From Kosakonia sp. BYX6 (GTDB lineage Bacteria; Pseudomonadota; Gammaproteobacteria; Enterobacterales; Enterobacteriaceae): a stretch of 64,000 nt of DNA. Below the pieces are notes generated by a model, which did no database searches, was not told where the DNA came from, and worked only from the letters and a program-made list of their open reading frames with translations. A program made the position numbers and the translations under genes. The stretch lies in assembly GCF_038449125.1 (NCBI RefSeq), contig NZ_CP151800.1, forward strand, positions 3,816,406 through 3,880,405, given 5' to 3'. Positions 38,975-48,180 of this stretch are shown in pieces (position 1 is the stretch's first letter; every line of letters begins with the position of its first letter).

Positions 38975-40399
38975 TTATTTTTTCTTCGCTTTCGGGTTCG
39001 GCAGGTCGGTAATGCTTCCTTCGAACACTTCGGCAGCCAGACCGACGGATTCGTGCAGCGTCGGGTGCGCGTGAATGGTCAGCGCGATGTCTTCTGCGTC
39101 GCAGCCCATTTCGATCGCCAGACCGATCTCACCCAGCAGCTCGCCGCCGTTGGTGCCGACAATCGCGCCACCGATAACACGGTGTGTCTCTTTGTCGAAA
39201 ATCAGTTTGGTCATACCGTCGGAGCAGTCAGACGCGATCGCACGGCCAGAAGCAGCCCACGGGAAGGTGGCGGTTTCGTAGCTGATGCCTTTTTCTTTCG
39301 CTTCTTTCTCGGTCAGACCCACCCATGCAACTTCGGGTTCGGTGTAAGCGATAGACGGGATAACTTTCGGATCGAAGTAGTGTTTCTTACCGGCGATAAC
39401 TTCTGCGGCAACGTGGCCTTCATGCACGCCTTTGTGCGCCAGCATCGGCTGACCGACGATATCGCCGATAGCGAAGATGTGCGGCACGTTGGTGCGCAGC
39501 TGTTTATCAACACGGATAAAGCCACGGTCGTCCACTTCCACACCGGCTTTGCCAGCATCAAGGTTTTTACCGTTCGGCACACGACCAATTGCCACCAGCA
39601 CGGCGTCGTAACGCTGCGGTTCTGCCGGGGCTTTTTTGCCTTCCATGGAAACGTAAATACCGTCTTCTTTCGCTTCAACGGCAGTCACTTTGGTTTCCAG
39701 CATCAGGTTGAATTTCTTGCTGATGCGTTTGGTGAAGACTTTAACGATGTCTTTGTCAGCCGCCGGGATAACCTGGTCGAACATTTCAACCACGTCGATC
39801 TGCGAGCCCAGCGCGTCATACACGGTGCCCATTTCCAGACCGATGATGCCGCCGCCCATTACTAGCAGACGTTCCGGGACGGATTTCAGCTCCAGTGCGT
39901 CGGTGGAATCCCACACGCGCGGGTCATCATGCGGAATGAATGGCAGTTGAATCGGACGGGAACCCGCCGCGATGATAGCGTTGTCGAAGTTGATCACGGT
40001 TTTGCCGTTTTCGCCTTCCACTTCCAGGGTGTTCGCCCCGGTGAATTTACCCAGACCGTTAACCACTTTCACTTTACGGCCTTTCGCCATACCGGCCAGA
40101 CCGCTGGTCAGTTGAGTGATAACTTTCTCTTTCCAGGTGCGGATTTTGTCGATATCGGTTTTCGGTTCGCCGAAGACGATACCGTGTTCAGCCAGCGCTT
40201 TGGCTTCTTCGATAACTTTTGCAACGTGCAGCAGCGCTTTAGAAGGGATACAACCTACGTTCAGACAAACACCGCCGAGGGTGTTGTAACGTTCAACGAT
40301 GACGGTTTCCAGACCTAAATCAGCGCAACGGAAGGCAGCAGAGTAACCTGCCGGGCCTGCCCCAAGTACCACGACCTGAGTTTTGATTTCAGTACTCAT
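38975..40399 (-). CDS. lpd: Dihydrolipoamide dehydrogenase (E3)
   Basis: FAD disulfide oxidoreductase shared by the pyruvate and 2-oxoglutarate dehydrogenase complexes and glycine cleavage. Seen: the FAD loop GAGPAG, the redox pair GGVCLNVGCIPSK, the NAD loop GGGIIGLE, the FAD block FAIGDI and the C-terminal HAHPTLHE with the catalytic His-Glu. I chose the second of two adjacent ATGs, as it is five bases from AGAGG. This gives 474 residues, as in E. coli. It follows aceF but is separated by a terminator and probably has its own promoter. Confidence 0.97.
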   Translation of the reverse strand: MSTEIKTQVVVLGAGPAGYSAAFRCADLGLETVIVERYNTLGGVCLNVGCIPSKALLHVAKVIEEAKALAEHGIVFGEPKTDIDKIRTWKEKVITQLTSGLAGMAKGRKVKVVNGLGKFTGANTLEVEGENGKTVINFDNAIIAAGSRPIQLPFIPHDDPRVWDSTDALELKSVPERLLVMGGGIIGLEMGTVYDALGSQIDVVEMFDQVIPAADKDIVKVFTKRISKKFNLMLETKVTAVEAKEDGIYVSMEGKKAPAEPQRYDAVLVAIGRVPNGKNLDAGKAGVEVDDRGFIRVDKQLRTNVPHIFAIGDIVGQPMLAHKGVHEGHVAAEVIAGKKHYFDPKVIPSIAYTEPEVAWVGLTEKEAKEKGISYETATFPWAASGRAIASDCSDGMTKLIFDKETHRVIGGAIVGTNGGELLGEIGLAIEMGCDAEDIALTIHAHPTLHESVGLAAEVFEGSITDLPNPKAKKK

Positions 40400-40478
40400 C
40401 ATGACCTCTTATTGATTTCCGGCGGTCAGGGGTACTTCGTGTCGCCCTTCATCCACCGGGACGTTCTATCCGCCCGCA

Positions 40479-40507
40479 GTTTACAAAATTGTTAACATTT
40501 TTGAAAC
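40479..40507. promoter_or_regulatory. AT-rich near-palindrome upstream of lpd, possible ArcA region
   Basis: GTTTACAAAATT-GTTAAC-ATTTTTGAAAC is nearly symmetrical, and the minus strand contains TGTTAA and TGTAAA about 11 bases apart, as in ArcA sites. It is about 80-108 bases before the lpd ATG. ArcA represses lpd in E. coli. The assignment is weak. Confidence 0.3.
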
Positions 40508-40570
40508 AACAAACGGCTAACGATTTGTCCTTTGCCCCTGATAACCCCAAAAGCAGTATGAGGTTAGCAG

Positions 40571-40598
40571 AAAAAAGCCGGCCGTTTGGCCGGCTTTT
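40571..40598 (-). terminator. Terminator between aceF and lpd
   Basis: AAAAGCCGGCC and GGCCGGCTTTT form an eleven-pair stem around GTTT, with A and T runs on both sides. It begins four bases beyond the aceF stop and can work in both directions. Confidence 0.93.
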
Positions 40599-40601
40599 CG
40601 C

Positions 40602-42494
40602 TTACATCACCAGACGGCGAATGTCAGACAGCATGTTATTGATGATGGTGATAAAGCGCGCACCATCCGCACCGTCGATTACGCGGTGATCGAAGGAGAG
40701 CGAAATCGGCATCATCAGACGCGGTGTGAACTCTTTGCCGTTCCAGACCGGCTCCATTGCAGATTTGGAGACGCCCAGGATAGCCACTTCCGGCGCGTTA
40801 ACAATCGGCGCGAAGTGGGTGGTACCCAGGCCGCCGATGCTGGAGATGGTAAAGCAACCGCCCTGCATTTCACCGGCAGTCAGCTTACCGTCACGCGCTT
40901 TCTTGGAGATAACAGTCAGTTCGCGGGACAGCTCGGTGATGCTCTTCTTGTTCACGTCTTTAAAGACCGGAACAACCAGACCGTTCGGGGTATCGACCGC
41001 AACACCGATGTTGATGTATTTCTTCAGCGTCAGCTTCTGACCATCTTCAGACAGGGAGCTGTTAAAGCGAGGCATCTGCTCAAGCGCAGCCGCAACGGCT
41101 TTCATGATGAAGACAACCGGGGTGAATTTCACGTCCAGTTTGCGCTTCTCAGCTTCGGCGTTCTGCTGTTTACGGAACGCTTCCAGATCGGTGATATCAG
41201 TTTTGTCGAAGTGCGTAACGTGCGGGATCATCACCCAGTTACGGCTCAGGTTAGCACCCGAGATTTTCTGGATACGGCCCAGTTCCACTTCTTCGATTTC
41301 ACCAAACTTGCTGAAGTCCACTTTCGGCCACGGCAGCATGCCTGGCAGACCACCACCGGTTGCGGCGGCAGGTGCAGATTCAGCGCGTTTAACCGCGTCT
41401 TTCACGTAAGCCTGAACGTCTTCGCGCAGGATACGACCTTTACGGCCAGTCCCTTTCACTTTCGCCAGGTTGACGCCGAATTCGCGCGCCAGGCGGCGGA
41501 TCAGCGGAGTCGCGTGAACGTAAGCGTCGTTTTCAGCGAAGTCAGATTTGCCTTCCGCTTTCGCCGGGGCCGCAGCCGGTTTTTCTGCTTTCGCAGCCGG
41601 TGCTGCCGCCGCTGGAGCAGCAGCCGGCGCCGCGGCAGGCGCAGCGCCTTCCACTTCGAAGACCATGATCAGCGAGCCGGTGGAGACTTTGTCGCCAACA
41701 TTCACTTTCAGCGCTTTCACGGTACCTGCGAACGGCGCCGGAACCTCCATAGAGGCTTTGTCGCCTTCTACGGTGATCAGCGACTGTTCAGCGGAGACTT
41801 TGTCGCCCACTTTCACCAGGATTTCGGTCACTTCAACTTCGTCGCCGCCGATATCCGGTACGTTAACGTCTTTCGCGCCCGCAGCCGCTGCCGGCGCGGT
41901 TGCCGCTTCTTCTTTGACCTGCGGTTTCGCATCGCTTGCCGCCGGTGCAGCGCCCGCCACTTCGAAGACCATGATCAGAGAACCGGTGGACACTTTGTCG
42001 CCGGTATTGATTTTGATCTCTTTTACGGTGCCCGCGAACGGTGCCGGAACTTCCATAGAGGCTTTATCGCCTTCTACGGTGATCAGCGACTGTTCAGCGT
42101 CAACGGTGTCGCCTACTTTCACAAGGATCTCGGTCACTTCGACTTCGTCGCCGCCGATATCCGGGACATTGACCTCTTTCGCAGCCGCAGCGGCCGGAGC
42201 AGCAGCCGGTGCTGCTTCTTTCTTCTCTTCTGCCTTGGCAGGTGCAGCATCAGCTGCACCGTCGGCGGAATCGAAAATCATGATCAGTTTGCCGGTCTCG
42301 GTTTTGTCGCCGACAGAGACTTTGATCTCTTTAACGACGCCAGCTTGCGGAGACGGGACTTCCATAGAGGCTTTGTCGCCTTCTACGGTGATCAGCGACT
42401 GTTCAGCTTCAACTTTGTCGCCTACTTTGACCAGGATCTCGGTGATTTCAACTTCATCAGACCCGATGTCCGGTACATTGATTTCGATAGCCAT
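40602..42494 (-). CDS. aceF: Pyruvate dehydrogenase E2 (dihydrolipoamide acetyltransferase)
   Basis: Core of the pyruvate dehydrogenase complex; moves acetyl from E1 to CoA on swinging lipoyl arms. Three tandem lipoyl domains each contain the lipoylated lysine in [11 protein letters not shown] (first at Lys41). They are joined by Ala/Pro-rich linkers, then a peripheral-subunit-binding domain (about 325-365, [20 protein letters not shown]), and the catalytic domain ending with [14 protein letters not shown]. The 630 residues equal E. coli. It starts 14 bases after aceE. The lipoyl repeats are unusually alike at the nucleotide level. Confidence 0.98.
   Translation of the reverse strand: MAIEINVPDIGSDEVEITEILVKVGDKVEAEQSLITVEGDKASMEVPSPQAGVVKEIKVSVGDKTETGKLIMIFDSADGAADAAPAKAEEKKEAAPAAAPAAAAAKEVNVPDIGGDEVEVTEILVKVGDTVDAEQSLITVEGDKASMEVPAPFAGTVKEIKINTGDKVSTGSLIMVFEVAGAAPAASDAKPQVKEEAATAPAAAAGAKDVNVPDIGGDEVEVTEILVKVGDKVSAEQSLITVEGDKASMEVPAPFAGTVKALKVNVGDKVSTGSLIMVFEVEGAAPAAAPAAAPAAAAPAAKAEKPAAAPAKAEGKSDFAENDAYVHATPLIRRLAREFGVNLAKVKGTGRKGRILREDVQAYVKDAVKRAESAPAAATGGGLPGMLPWPKVDFSKFGEIEEVELGRIQKISGANLSRNWVMIPHVTHFDKTDITDLEAFRKQQNAEAEKRKLDVKFTPVVFIMKAVAAALEQMPRFNSSLSEDGQKLTLKKYINIGVAVDTPNGLVVPVFKDVNKKSITELSRELTVISKKARDGKLTAGEMQGGCFTISSIGGLGTTHFAPIVNAPEVAILGVSKSAMEPVWNGKEFTPRLMMPISLSFDHRVIDGADGARFITIINNMLSDIRRLVM
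41746..42407 (-). repeat. Three near-identical 47-base blocks in the aceF lipoyl domains
   Basis: Blocks at 41746-41792, 42052-42098 and 42361-42407 each cover the lipoyl-lysine loop. The first and third are identical over 47 bases; the middle one has a single synonymous change (ctttatc for ctttgtc). The flanking domain sequence has diverged more, which points to gene conversion between repeats. Confidence 0.85.
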
Positions 42495-42508
42495 TATCTC
42501 TTTACCTC

Positions 42509-45172
42509 TTACGCCAGACGCGGGTTAACTTTATCAGCATCGATGTTGAACTTGGTGATTGCTTCCGCCACCACTTTCTTGTCGATTTCGCCACGTTTAG
42601 CCAGTTCGCCCAGTGCTGCTACCACCACGTAAGAAGCATCAACTTCGAAGTGGTGACGCAGGTTTTCACGGCTGTCAGAGCGACCAAAGCCGTCGGTACC
42701 CAGTACGCGGTAATCGTCCGCCGGTACGTAAGTACGAACCTGCTCGGCGAACAGTTTCATATAGTCAGTTGATGCTACAGCCGGTGCATCGCTCATCACC
42801 TGAGTGATGTACGGAACGCGCGGCGTTTCCAGCGGGTGCAGCATGTTCCAGCGCTCACAATCCTGGCCATCACGCGCCAGTTCAGTGAAGGACGTGACGC
42901 TATAAACGTCAGAACCTACGCCGTAGTCTTTCGCCAGGATCTGCGCTGCTTCACGCACGTGACGCAGGATAGAACCGGAGCCCAGCAGCTGAACTTTACC
43001 TTTGCTACCTTCAACGGTTTCGAGTTTGTAGATACCTTTACGGATACCTTCCTCGGCACCTTCCGGCATGGCCGGCATGTGGTAGTTTTCGTTCAGCGTG
43101 GTGATGTAGTAATAAACGTTCTCTTGCGCTTCACCGTACATGCGGGTCAGACCATCATGCATGATGACCGCCACTTCGTACGCGTAAGACGGGTCGTAAG
43201 AGATACAGTTCGGGATAGTCAGCGACTGAATGTGGCTGTGACCATCTTCGTGCTGCAGACCTTCACCGTTCAGGGTCGTACGACCGGAAGTACCACCGAC
43301 CAGGAAGCCGCGAGCCTGTTGGTCGCCTGCCTGCCAGCACAGGTCACCGATACGCTGGAAACCGAACATGGAGTAGTAAATGTAGAACGGGATCATCGGC
43401 AGATTGTTGGTGCTGTAAGAGGTCGCAGCCGCCAGCCAGGATGCGCCAGCACCCAGTTCGTTGATACCTTCTTGCAGGATCTGACCTTTCTCGTCTTCTT
43501 TGTAGTAAGCAACCTGCTCACGGTCCTGCGGGGTGTACTGCTGGCCGTTCGGGCTGTAAATACCAATCTGACGGAACAGACCTTCCATACCGAAAGTACG
43601 CGCTTCATCGGCGATGATCGGCACCAGACGGTCTTTGATCGACTTGTTCTTCAGCATCACGTTCAGGGCACGCACGAAAGCGATGGTGGTGGAGATCTCT
43701 TTGTTCTGTTCTTCCAGCAGCGGAGCGAAGTCTTCCAGTGCTGGCAGTTCCAGTTTTTCGGTGAAGTTCGGCTGACGAGATGGCAGGTAGCCTTTCAGCG
43801 CCTGACGACGTTCGTGCAGGTATTTATGCTCTTCAGAACCTTCATCGAAAGTGATGTAAGACAGCTTTTCAACCTGCTCATCAGTGACAGGAACATTGAA
43901 ACGATCGCGGATGTAACGCACGCCGTCCATGTTCATTTTCTTCACCTGGTGAGCGATGTTTTTACCTTCGGCGGTGTCGCCCATGCCGTAACCTTTAATG
44001 GTGTGGGCCAGGATGACAGTTGCTTTGCCTTTGGTTTCCTGCGCTTTTTTCAGTGCAGCATAGATTTTCTTCGGATCGTGACCGCCACGGTTCAGGGCCC
44101 AGATCTGCTCATCAGTCCAGTCTGCAACCAGTGCGGCGGTTTCCGGGTATTTACCGAAGAAGTGCTCGCGAACGTACGCGCCATCTTTGGATTTGAAGGT
44201 CTGGTAGTCGCCGTCAACGGTTTCGTTCATCAGTTGGATCAGTTTACCGCTGGTGTCTTTACGCAGCAGTTCGTCCCAACGAGAACCCCACATCACCTTG
44301 ATAACGTTCCAGCCAGCACCGCTGAAGATGCCTTCCAGTTCGTTGATGATTTTGCCGTTACCGGTGACCGGGCCATCCAGACGCTGCAGGTTACAGTTGA
44401 TGATGAAGCACAGGTTGTCCAGTTTCTCACGGGTCGCGATAGTGATCGCGCCTTTGGATTCCGGCTCATCCATCTCACCGTCGCCCAGGAAAGCGTAAAC
44501 GGTTTGTTCAGAGGTATCTTTCAGACCGCGGTGTTCCAGATATTTCAGGAATTTCGCCTGATAGATCGCACCAATCGGACCCAGCCCCATGGATACGGTC
44601 GGGAACTGCCAGAATTCCGGCATCAGTTTCGGGTGCGGGTAAGAAGAGAGGCCTTTGCCGTGAACTTCCTGACGGAAGTTGTTCATTTGCTCTTCAGTCA
44701 GACGACCTTCAACAAACGCACGTGCGTAGATGCCCGGAGAAATGTGGCCCTGGAAATACACCAGATCGCCGCCGTCTTTCTCGTTACGGGCACGGAAGAA
44801 GTGGTTGAAACACACTTCGTAAACAGTCGCGGAAGACTGGAAGGAAGCCATGTGGCCGCCCAGCTCGAGGTCTTTTTTGGACGCGCGCAGAACGGTCATG
44901 ATTGCGTTCCAGCGGATAGCTGAACGAATACGGCGTTCCAGTTCCAGATTGCCCGGGTATTCCGGTTCATCTTCAACGGCAATAGTGTTTACGTAGTTGC
45001 TCGCCCCTGTGCCAGCTGCCACTTTCACACCGCCTTTGCGGGCTTCAGAAAGGAGCTGGTCAATCAGATACTGAGCACGCTCAACACCTTCTTCACGGAT
45101 GACCGATTCGATCGCCTGTAGCCAGTCGCGAGTTTCGATCGGATCCACGTCATTTTGTAAACGTTCTGACAT
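42509..45172 (-). CDS. aceE: Pyruvate dehydrogenase E1 component
   Basis: Thiamine-diphosphate enzyme that decarboxylates pyruvate and acetylates the lipoyl arms of AceF. It is the homodimeric bacterial type of 887 residues, as in E. coli. Visible: [11 protein letters not shown], the ThDP motif [10 protein letters not shown]...[11 protein letters not shown] (GDG-x-NN type), and His407-region HTIKGYG. The start [17 protein letters not shown] is conserved, preceded by a run of C and AAGGAAT. It is the second gene of pdhR-aceE-aceF. Confidence 0.98.
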   Translation of the reverse strand: MSERLQNDVDPIETRDWLQAIESVIREEGVERAQYLIDQLLSEARKGGVKVAAGTGASNYVNTIAVEDEPEYPGNLELERRIRSAIRWNAIMTVLRASKKDLELGGHMASFQSSATVYEVCFNHFFRARNEKDGGDLVYFQGHISPGIYARAFVEGRLTEEQMNNFRQEVHGKGLSSYPHPKLMPEFWQFPTVSMGLGPIGAIYQAKFLKYLEHRGLKDTSEQTVYAFLGDGEMDEPESKGAITIATREKLDNLCFIINCNLQRLDGPVTGNGKIINELEGIFSGAGWNVIKVMWGSRWDELLRKDTSGKLIQLMNETVDGDYQTFKSKDGAYVREHFFGKYPETAALVADWTDEQIWALNRGGHDPKKIYAALKKAQETKGKATVILAHTIKGYGMGDTAEGKNIAHQVKKMNMDGVRYIRDRFNVPVTDEQVEKLSYITFDEGSEEHKYLHERRQALKGYLPSRQPNFTEKLELPALEDFAPLLEEQNKEISTTIAFVRALNVMLKNKSIKDRLVPIIADEARTFGMEGLFRQIGIYSPNGQQYTPQDREQVAYYKEDEKGQILQEGINELGAGASWLAAATSYSTNNLPMIPFYIYYSMFGFQRIGDLCWQAGDQQARGFLVGGTSGRTTLNGEGLQHEDGHSHIQSLTIPNCISYDPSYAYEVAVIMHDGLTRMYGEAQENVYYYITTLNENYHMPAMPEGAEEGIRKGIYKLETVEGSKGKVQLLGSGSILRHVREAAQILAKDYGVGSDVYSVTSFTELARDGQDCERWNMLHPLETPRVPYITQVMSDAPAVASTDYMKLFAEQVRTYVPADDYRVLGTDGFGRSDSRENLRHHFEVDASYVVVAALGELAKRGEIDKKVVAEAITKFNIDADKVNPRLA

Positions 45173-45212
45173 GGGGGGTATTCCTTATCTATCTAATACG
45201 TTGATTTGTCTG

Positions 45213-45260
45213 GAACCTGTCCCATTGCATTCTCGAGGAAAAACGCAATAAGACAGGTTC
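45213..45260 (-). other. Strong RNA hairpin in the pdhR-aceE gap
   Basis: In the sense (minus-strand) transcript GAACCUGUC-UU-AUUGC pairs with GCAAU-GG-GACAGGUUC, a continuous 16-pair stem including two U-G wobble pairs, closed by a 16-base loop. On the other strand the two wobble positions become CC/AA mismatches, so full pairing exists only in the mRNA sense. No T-run follows, so it is not a terminator. It ends about 40 bases before the aceE ATG. Confidence 0.6.
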
Positions 45261-45335
45261 TGCGTTTAGTTGCCGCGCTCTAGAGTTTGGCGCTGGTGTT
45301 ACAACTTCTTCCGGTACAAATTGCACCAGAAAAGA

Positions 45336-46100
45336 CTAATTCTTACGCTGCTCCAGACGACGAAGTGAGCGTTCACGACGGCTCTGTTCACGGCTGCGAT
45401 CCAGCAAAATCTCTTCGATAAACGCCAGGTGACGGTGCGACGCTTCACGCGCCTCTTCCGGTTTCCCGGCCATGATCGCCGCGAAAATACTCGCGCGATG
45501 GCTGCTCACCAGCGGGAGCATTTCCCGGCGCGCGTACAGCAATTCGAAGTTCTGACGAACGTTTTGCGCCAACATCGGCTCCATGCAGCGTAGCAGATGA
45601 AGCAGCACCACATTATGCGCCGCCTCGGTGACGGCAATTTGATACTGCAAGACCGCATCAGATTCCGCGTCTAAATCACCCGACTCCTGCGCCAGTTCAA
45701 TGGCGTGATGCAACTCGCCAATGCGCACCTTGTCTTCATCGGTGCTGCGCAGCGCCGCGTAATAAGCGGCAATGCCTTCCAGCGCGTGGCGCGTTTCAAG
45801 AAGGTCAAACTGGGATTCGGGATGATCGGCCAGAAGCTCAACCAGCGGGTCGCTGAAGCTCTGCCACAGGCTGCTTTGGACAAAGGTACCGCCACCCTGG
45901 CGACGGAGGAGCAGGCCTTTCGCTTCGAGGCGCTGAATGGCCTCGCGCAGTGAAGGACGAGAAACATCGAACTGTTTGGCCAGTTCGCGCTCTGGAGGAA
46001 GTTTTTCGCCAGGACGTAACGTCCCTTCGAGAATCAAAAACTCCAGTTGCTGCTCAATCACATCAGAAAGTTTAGGTTGGCGGATTTTGCTGTAGGCCAT
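45336..46100 (-). CDS. pdhR: Pyruvate-sensing repressor PdhR
   Basis: GntR/FadR-family regulator that represses pdhR-aceEF-lpd and respiratory genes until pyruvate binds. The N-terminal winged helix (1-75) contains [28 protein letters not shown]. The rest is an all-helical FCD effector domain. The length of 254 equals E. coli. Its operator, a perfect PdhR box, lies just upstream. It is divergent from aroP across 534 bases. Confidence 0.97.
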   Translation of the reverse strand: MAYSKIRQPKLSDVIEQQLEFLILEGTLRPGEKLPPERELAKQFDVSRPSLREAIQRLEAKGLLLRRQGGGTFVQSSLWQSFSDPLVELLADHPESQFDLLETRHALEGIAAYYAALRSTDEDKVRIGELHHAIELAQESGDLDAESDAVLQYQIAVTEAAHNVVLLHLLRCMEPMLAQNVRQNFELLYARREMLPLVSSHRASIFAAIMAGKPEEAREASHRHLAFIEEILLDRSREQSRRERSLRRLEQRKN

Positions 46101-46131
46101 TGTTCCGTTTCTCTACCATTCGGCCGGAGTA

Positions 46132-46193
46132 AATTGGTCTTACCAATTTCATGTTCGTGACGCTAAAGTAACAAAGTATTCACCTTCTGTCCA
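46132..46193 (-). promoter_or_regulatory. pdhR promoter with PdhR operator
   Basis: On the minus strand -35 TGGACA (46188-46193) and -10 TACTTT (46165-46170) are 17 bases apart. The start point would fall near 46158, putting the operator ATTGGT-CTT-ACCAAT (46133-46147) at about +11 to +25. This perfect match to the known PdhR box, in the roadblock position used in E. coli, supports autoregulation of pdhR-aceE-aceF. Confidence 0.85.
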
Positions 46194-46551
46194 TACAGGT
46201 TTTGATTGAAATCAGGAAACCACGCACATTTTAACAATCATACAGAAATGGCGTTTCAAAGATGTAACCTTGCACAAATGACCCGTTTACCACGAAAGAG
46301 GCAGATTTAACTTTCCGGAAACGATAATTAAGGCATATGAAGCGATTCAGTCAGCGAAGAATTGATTTTTTATGCAAATAAAGTGCATGGAATGAAATCC
46401 ACACATTAAGAGGGGAGTAATGGCGTGATTTACAAACGGTTTCTTTTTAACCAAACCGTCATTGCACCGTCATAAAGCAGATGCAATCCCCTTCGCTTAC
46501 CACTATTGTGAGCGTTACGAAAGGGATGAGTGAAAATCTGATTCAGCACTT
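46194..46551. other. Long pdhR-aroP intergenic region
   Basis: There is no convincing gene in this stretch; the longest open frames are short and start poorly. It is AT-rich. It holds an inverted repeat ACGGTTT...AAACCGT (46436-46459, ten-base loop) and presumably the aroP promoter. I could not place a confident -35/-10 for aroP or a CRP site. Confidence 0.5.
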
Positions 46552-46610
46552 CGTAAACTAAAAACTACAAGAAATGGAATTTATTCCTTACACGCAAACA
46601 TCAGCGTACA
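46552..46610 (+). promoter_or_regulatory. Two candidate TyrR boxes before aroP
   Basis: CGTAAA-ctaaaa-ACTACA (46552-46569) matches the TyrR consensus TGTAAA-N6-TTTACA at 9 of 12 positions. CGCAAA-catcag-CGTACA (46593-46610) matches at 8 of 12. Both keep the invariant G-N14-C, and 23 bases separate them. AroP is a known TyrR-repressed gene with paired boxes in E. coli. Confidence 0.5.
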
Positions 46611-46634
46611 CGTAATAACCACATTCGAGGTTTC

Positions 46635-48008
46635 ATGATGGAAGGTCAACAGCACGGCGATCAGCTAAAGCGCGGCCTCAAGAACCGCCATATTCAGCTT
46701 ATCGCGCTGGGTGGAGCTATTGGGACTGGCCTGTTTCTGGGCAGCGCGTCAGTCATCCAATCCGCCGGTCCCGGTATTATTCTGGGTTACGCCATTGCAG
46801 GTTTTATCGCTTTTCTGATCATGCGCCAGCTCGGCGAAATGGTCGTTGAAGAGCCGGTAGCAGGTTCATTTAGCCACTTCGCTTATAAATACTGGGGCAA
46901 CTTCGCAGGTTTCGCTTCCGGCTGGAACTACTGGGTGCTGTATGTCCTGGTCGCCATGGCGGAATTGACGGCTGTGGGTAAATATATCCAATTCTGGTGG
47001 CCGGAAATCCCAACCTGGGTTTCGGCAGCCGTCTTCTTTATTGCTATCAACGCCATCAACCTGACCAACGTAAAAGTGTTCGGTGAGATGGAGTTCTGGT
47101 TCGCCATTATCAAAGTGTTCGCCGTTGTGGCGATGATTGTGTTTGGCGGATGGCTGCTGTTTAGCGGCAGCGCAGGCCCACAGGCGACCGTGCGCAACTT
47201 ATGGGATCAGGGCGGTTTCCTGCCTCATGGGATTGGCGGCCTGGTGATGATGATGGCGATCATTATGTTCTCCTTCGGGGGGCTAGAGCTGGTCGGTATT
47301 ACCGCCGCGGAAGCCGATAACCCGGAGAAGAGTATTCCGAAAGCAACCAATCAGGTTATTTACCGTATTCTGATTTTCTATGTGGGTTCACTGGCCGTGT
47401 TGCTTTCTCTGCTGCCGTGGACGCGCGTTACCGCTGATACCAGCCCGTTTGTCCTGATCTTCCACGAACTGGGCGACACCTTTGTTGCTAATGCGCTGAA
47501 TGTCGTGGTGCTGACCGCCGCGCTGTCTGTTTATAACAGCTGCGTTTACTGCAACAGCCGCATGCTGTTCGGCCTGGCGAAACAAGGCAACGCGCCGAAA
47601 ATGCTGCAAAAAGTCGACAAGCGCGGCGTGCCGGTCAACACCATTCTGGTGTCCGCGCTGGTGACTGCTCTGTGCGTGCTGATCAACTACATTGCACCGG
47701 ATTCCGCATTCGGCCTGCTGATGGCGCTGGTAGTTTCTGCACTGGTAATCAACTGGGCAATGATTAGCCTCGCGCATATGCGTTTTCGCCGTGCTAAGCA
47801 GCAACAAGGCATTACGCCACGTTTCCCGGCGCTGTTCTATCCGCTAGGTAACTGGATCTGTCTGCTGTTTTTGGCCGCGATTCTGGTGATCATGGTGATG
47901 ACGCCTGGTATGGCGATCTCGGTATGGCTGATCCCGGTGTGGGTTGCCATTCTGGGTGTGGGTTATGCCGTGCGACAGAAAAGTGCAAAAGCCATGAAAA
48001 CGCATTAA
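46635..48008 (+). CDS. aroP: Aromatic amino acid permease AroP
   Basis: Inner-membrane proton symporter for Phe, Tyr and Trp, of the amino acid-polyamine-organocation family. It has twelve hydrophobic segments in 457 residues. The family opening LKNRHIQLIALGGAIGTGLFLGS is followed by EEPVAGSFSHFAYKYWG and SFGGLELVGITAAEADNPE. The length and the MMEGQQHG start equal E. coli AroP, which distinguishes it from PheP. GAGG lies four bases before the first of two ATGs. It ends in a terminator. Confidence 0.96.
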   Translation: MMEGQQHGDQLKRGLKNRHIQLIALGGAIGTGLFLGSASVIQSAGPGIILGYAIAGFIAFLIMRQLGEMVVEEPVAGSFSHFAYKYWGNFAGFASGWNYWVLYVLVAMAELTAVGKYIQFWWPEIPTWVSAAVFFIAINAINLTNVKVFGEMEFWFAIIKVFAVVAMIVFGGWLLFSGSAGPQATVRNLWDQGGFLPHGIGGLVMMMAIIMFSFGGLELVGITAAEADNPEKSIPKATNQVIYRILIFYVGSLAVLLSLLPWTRVTADTSPFVLIFHELGDTFVANALNVVVLTAALSVYNSCVYCNSRMLFGLAKQGNAPKMLQKVDKRGVPVNTILVSALVTALCVLINYIAPDSAFGLLMALVVSALVINWAMISLAHMRFRRAKQQQGITPRFPALFYPLGNWICLLFLAAILVIMVMTPGMAISVWLIPVWVAILGVGYAVRQKSAKAMKTH

Positions 48009-48023
48009 TCCCTGTTTGTCCCC

Positions 48024-48050
48024 CCCTCTCCCGCCCGGGAGAGGGTTGTT
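48024..48050 (+). terminator. Terminator after aroP
   Basis: CCCTCTCCC and GGGAGAGGG form a nine-pair stem with loop GCCC, followed by ttgtt. It lies 16 bases after the aroP stop. The T-tract is short. Confidence 0.75.
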
Positions 48051-48180
48051 ACACCAATGTTATCTTCCTCACACTTTCCTTTACATAGCCATTTTGTCCA
48101 TCTCTCCGGCCTGATCCTGCTACGCAAACAAAAATTTACAGGCGAATAATTCATCCCATACCTCAAAGGGAGAACCGGCA

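Noticed and set aside
40686-42632. Open frames of 648 and 326 codons antisense to aceF
   Set aside because: They lie opposite the Ala/Pro linkers and lipoyl repeats; the repeats themselves create the open frames. No homology or start signals.
42836-44923. Open frame of 695 codons antisense to aceE
   Set aside because: It mirrors the strongly biased codon use of aceE and encodes a Phe/Val/His-rich sequence with no family resemblance and no ribosome site.
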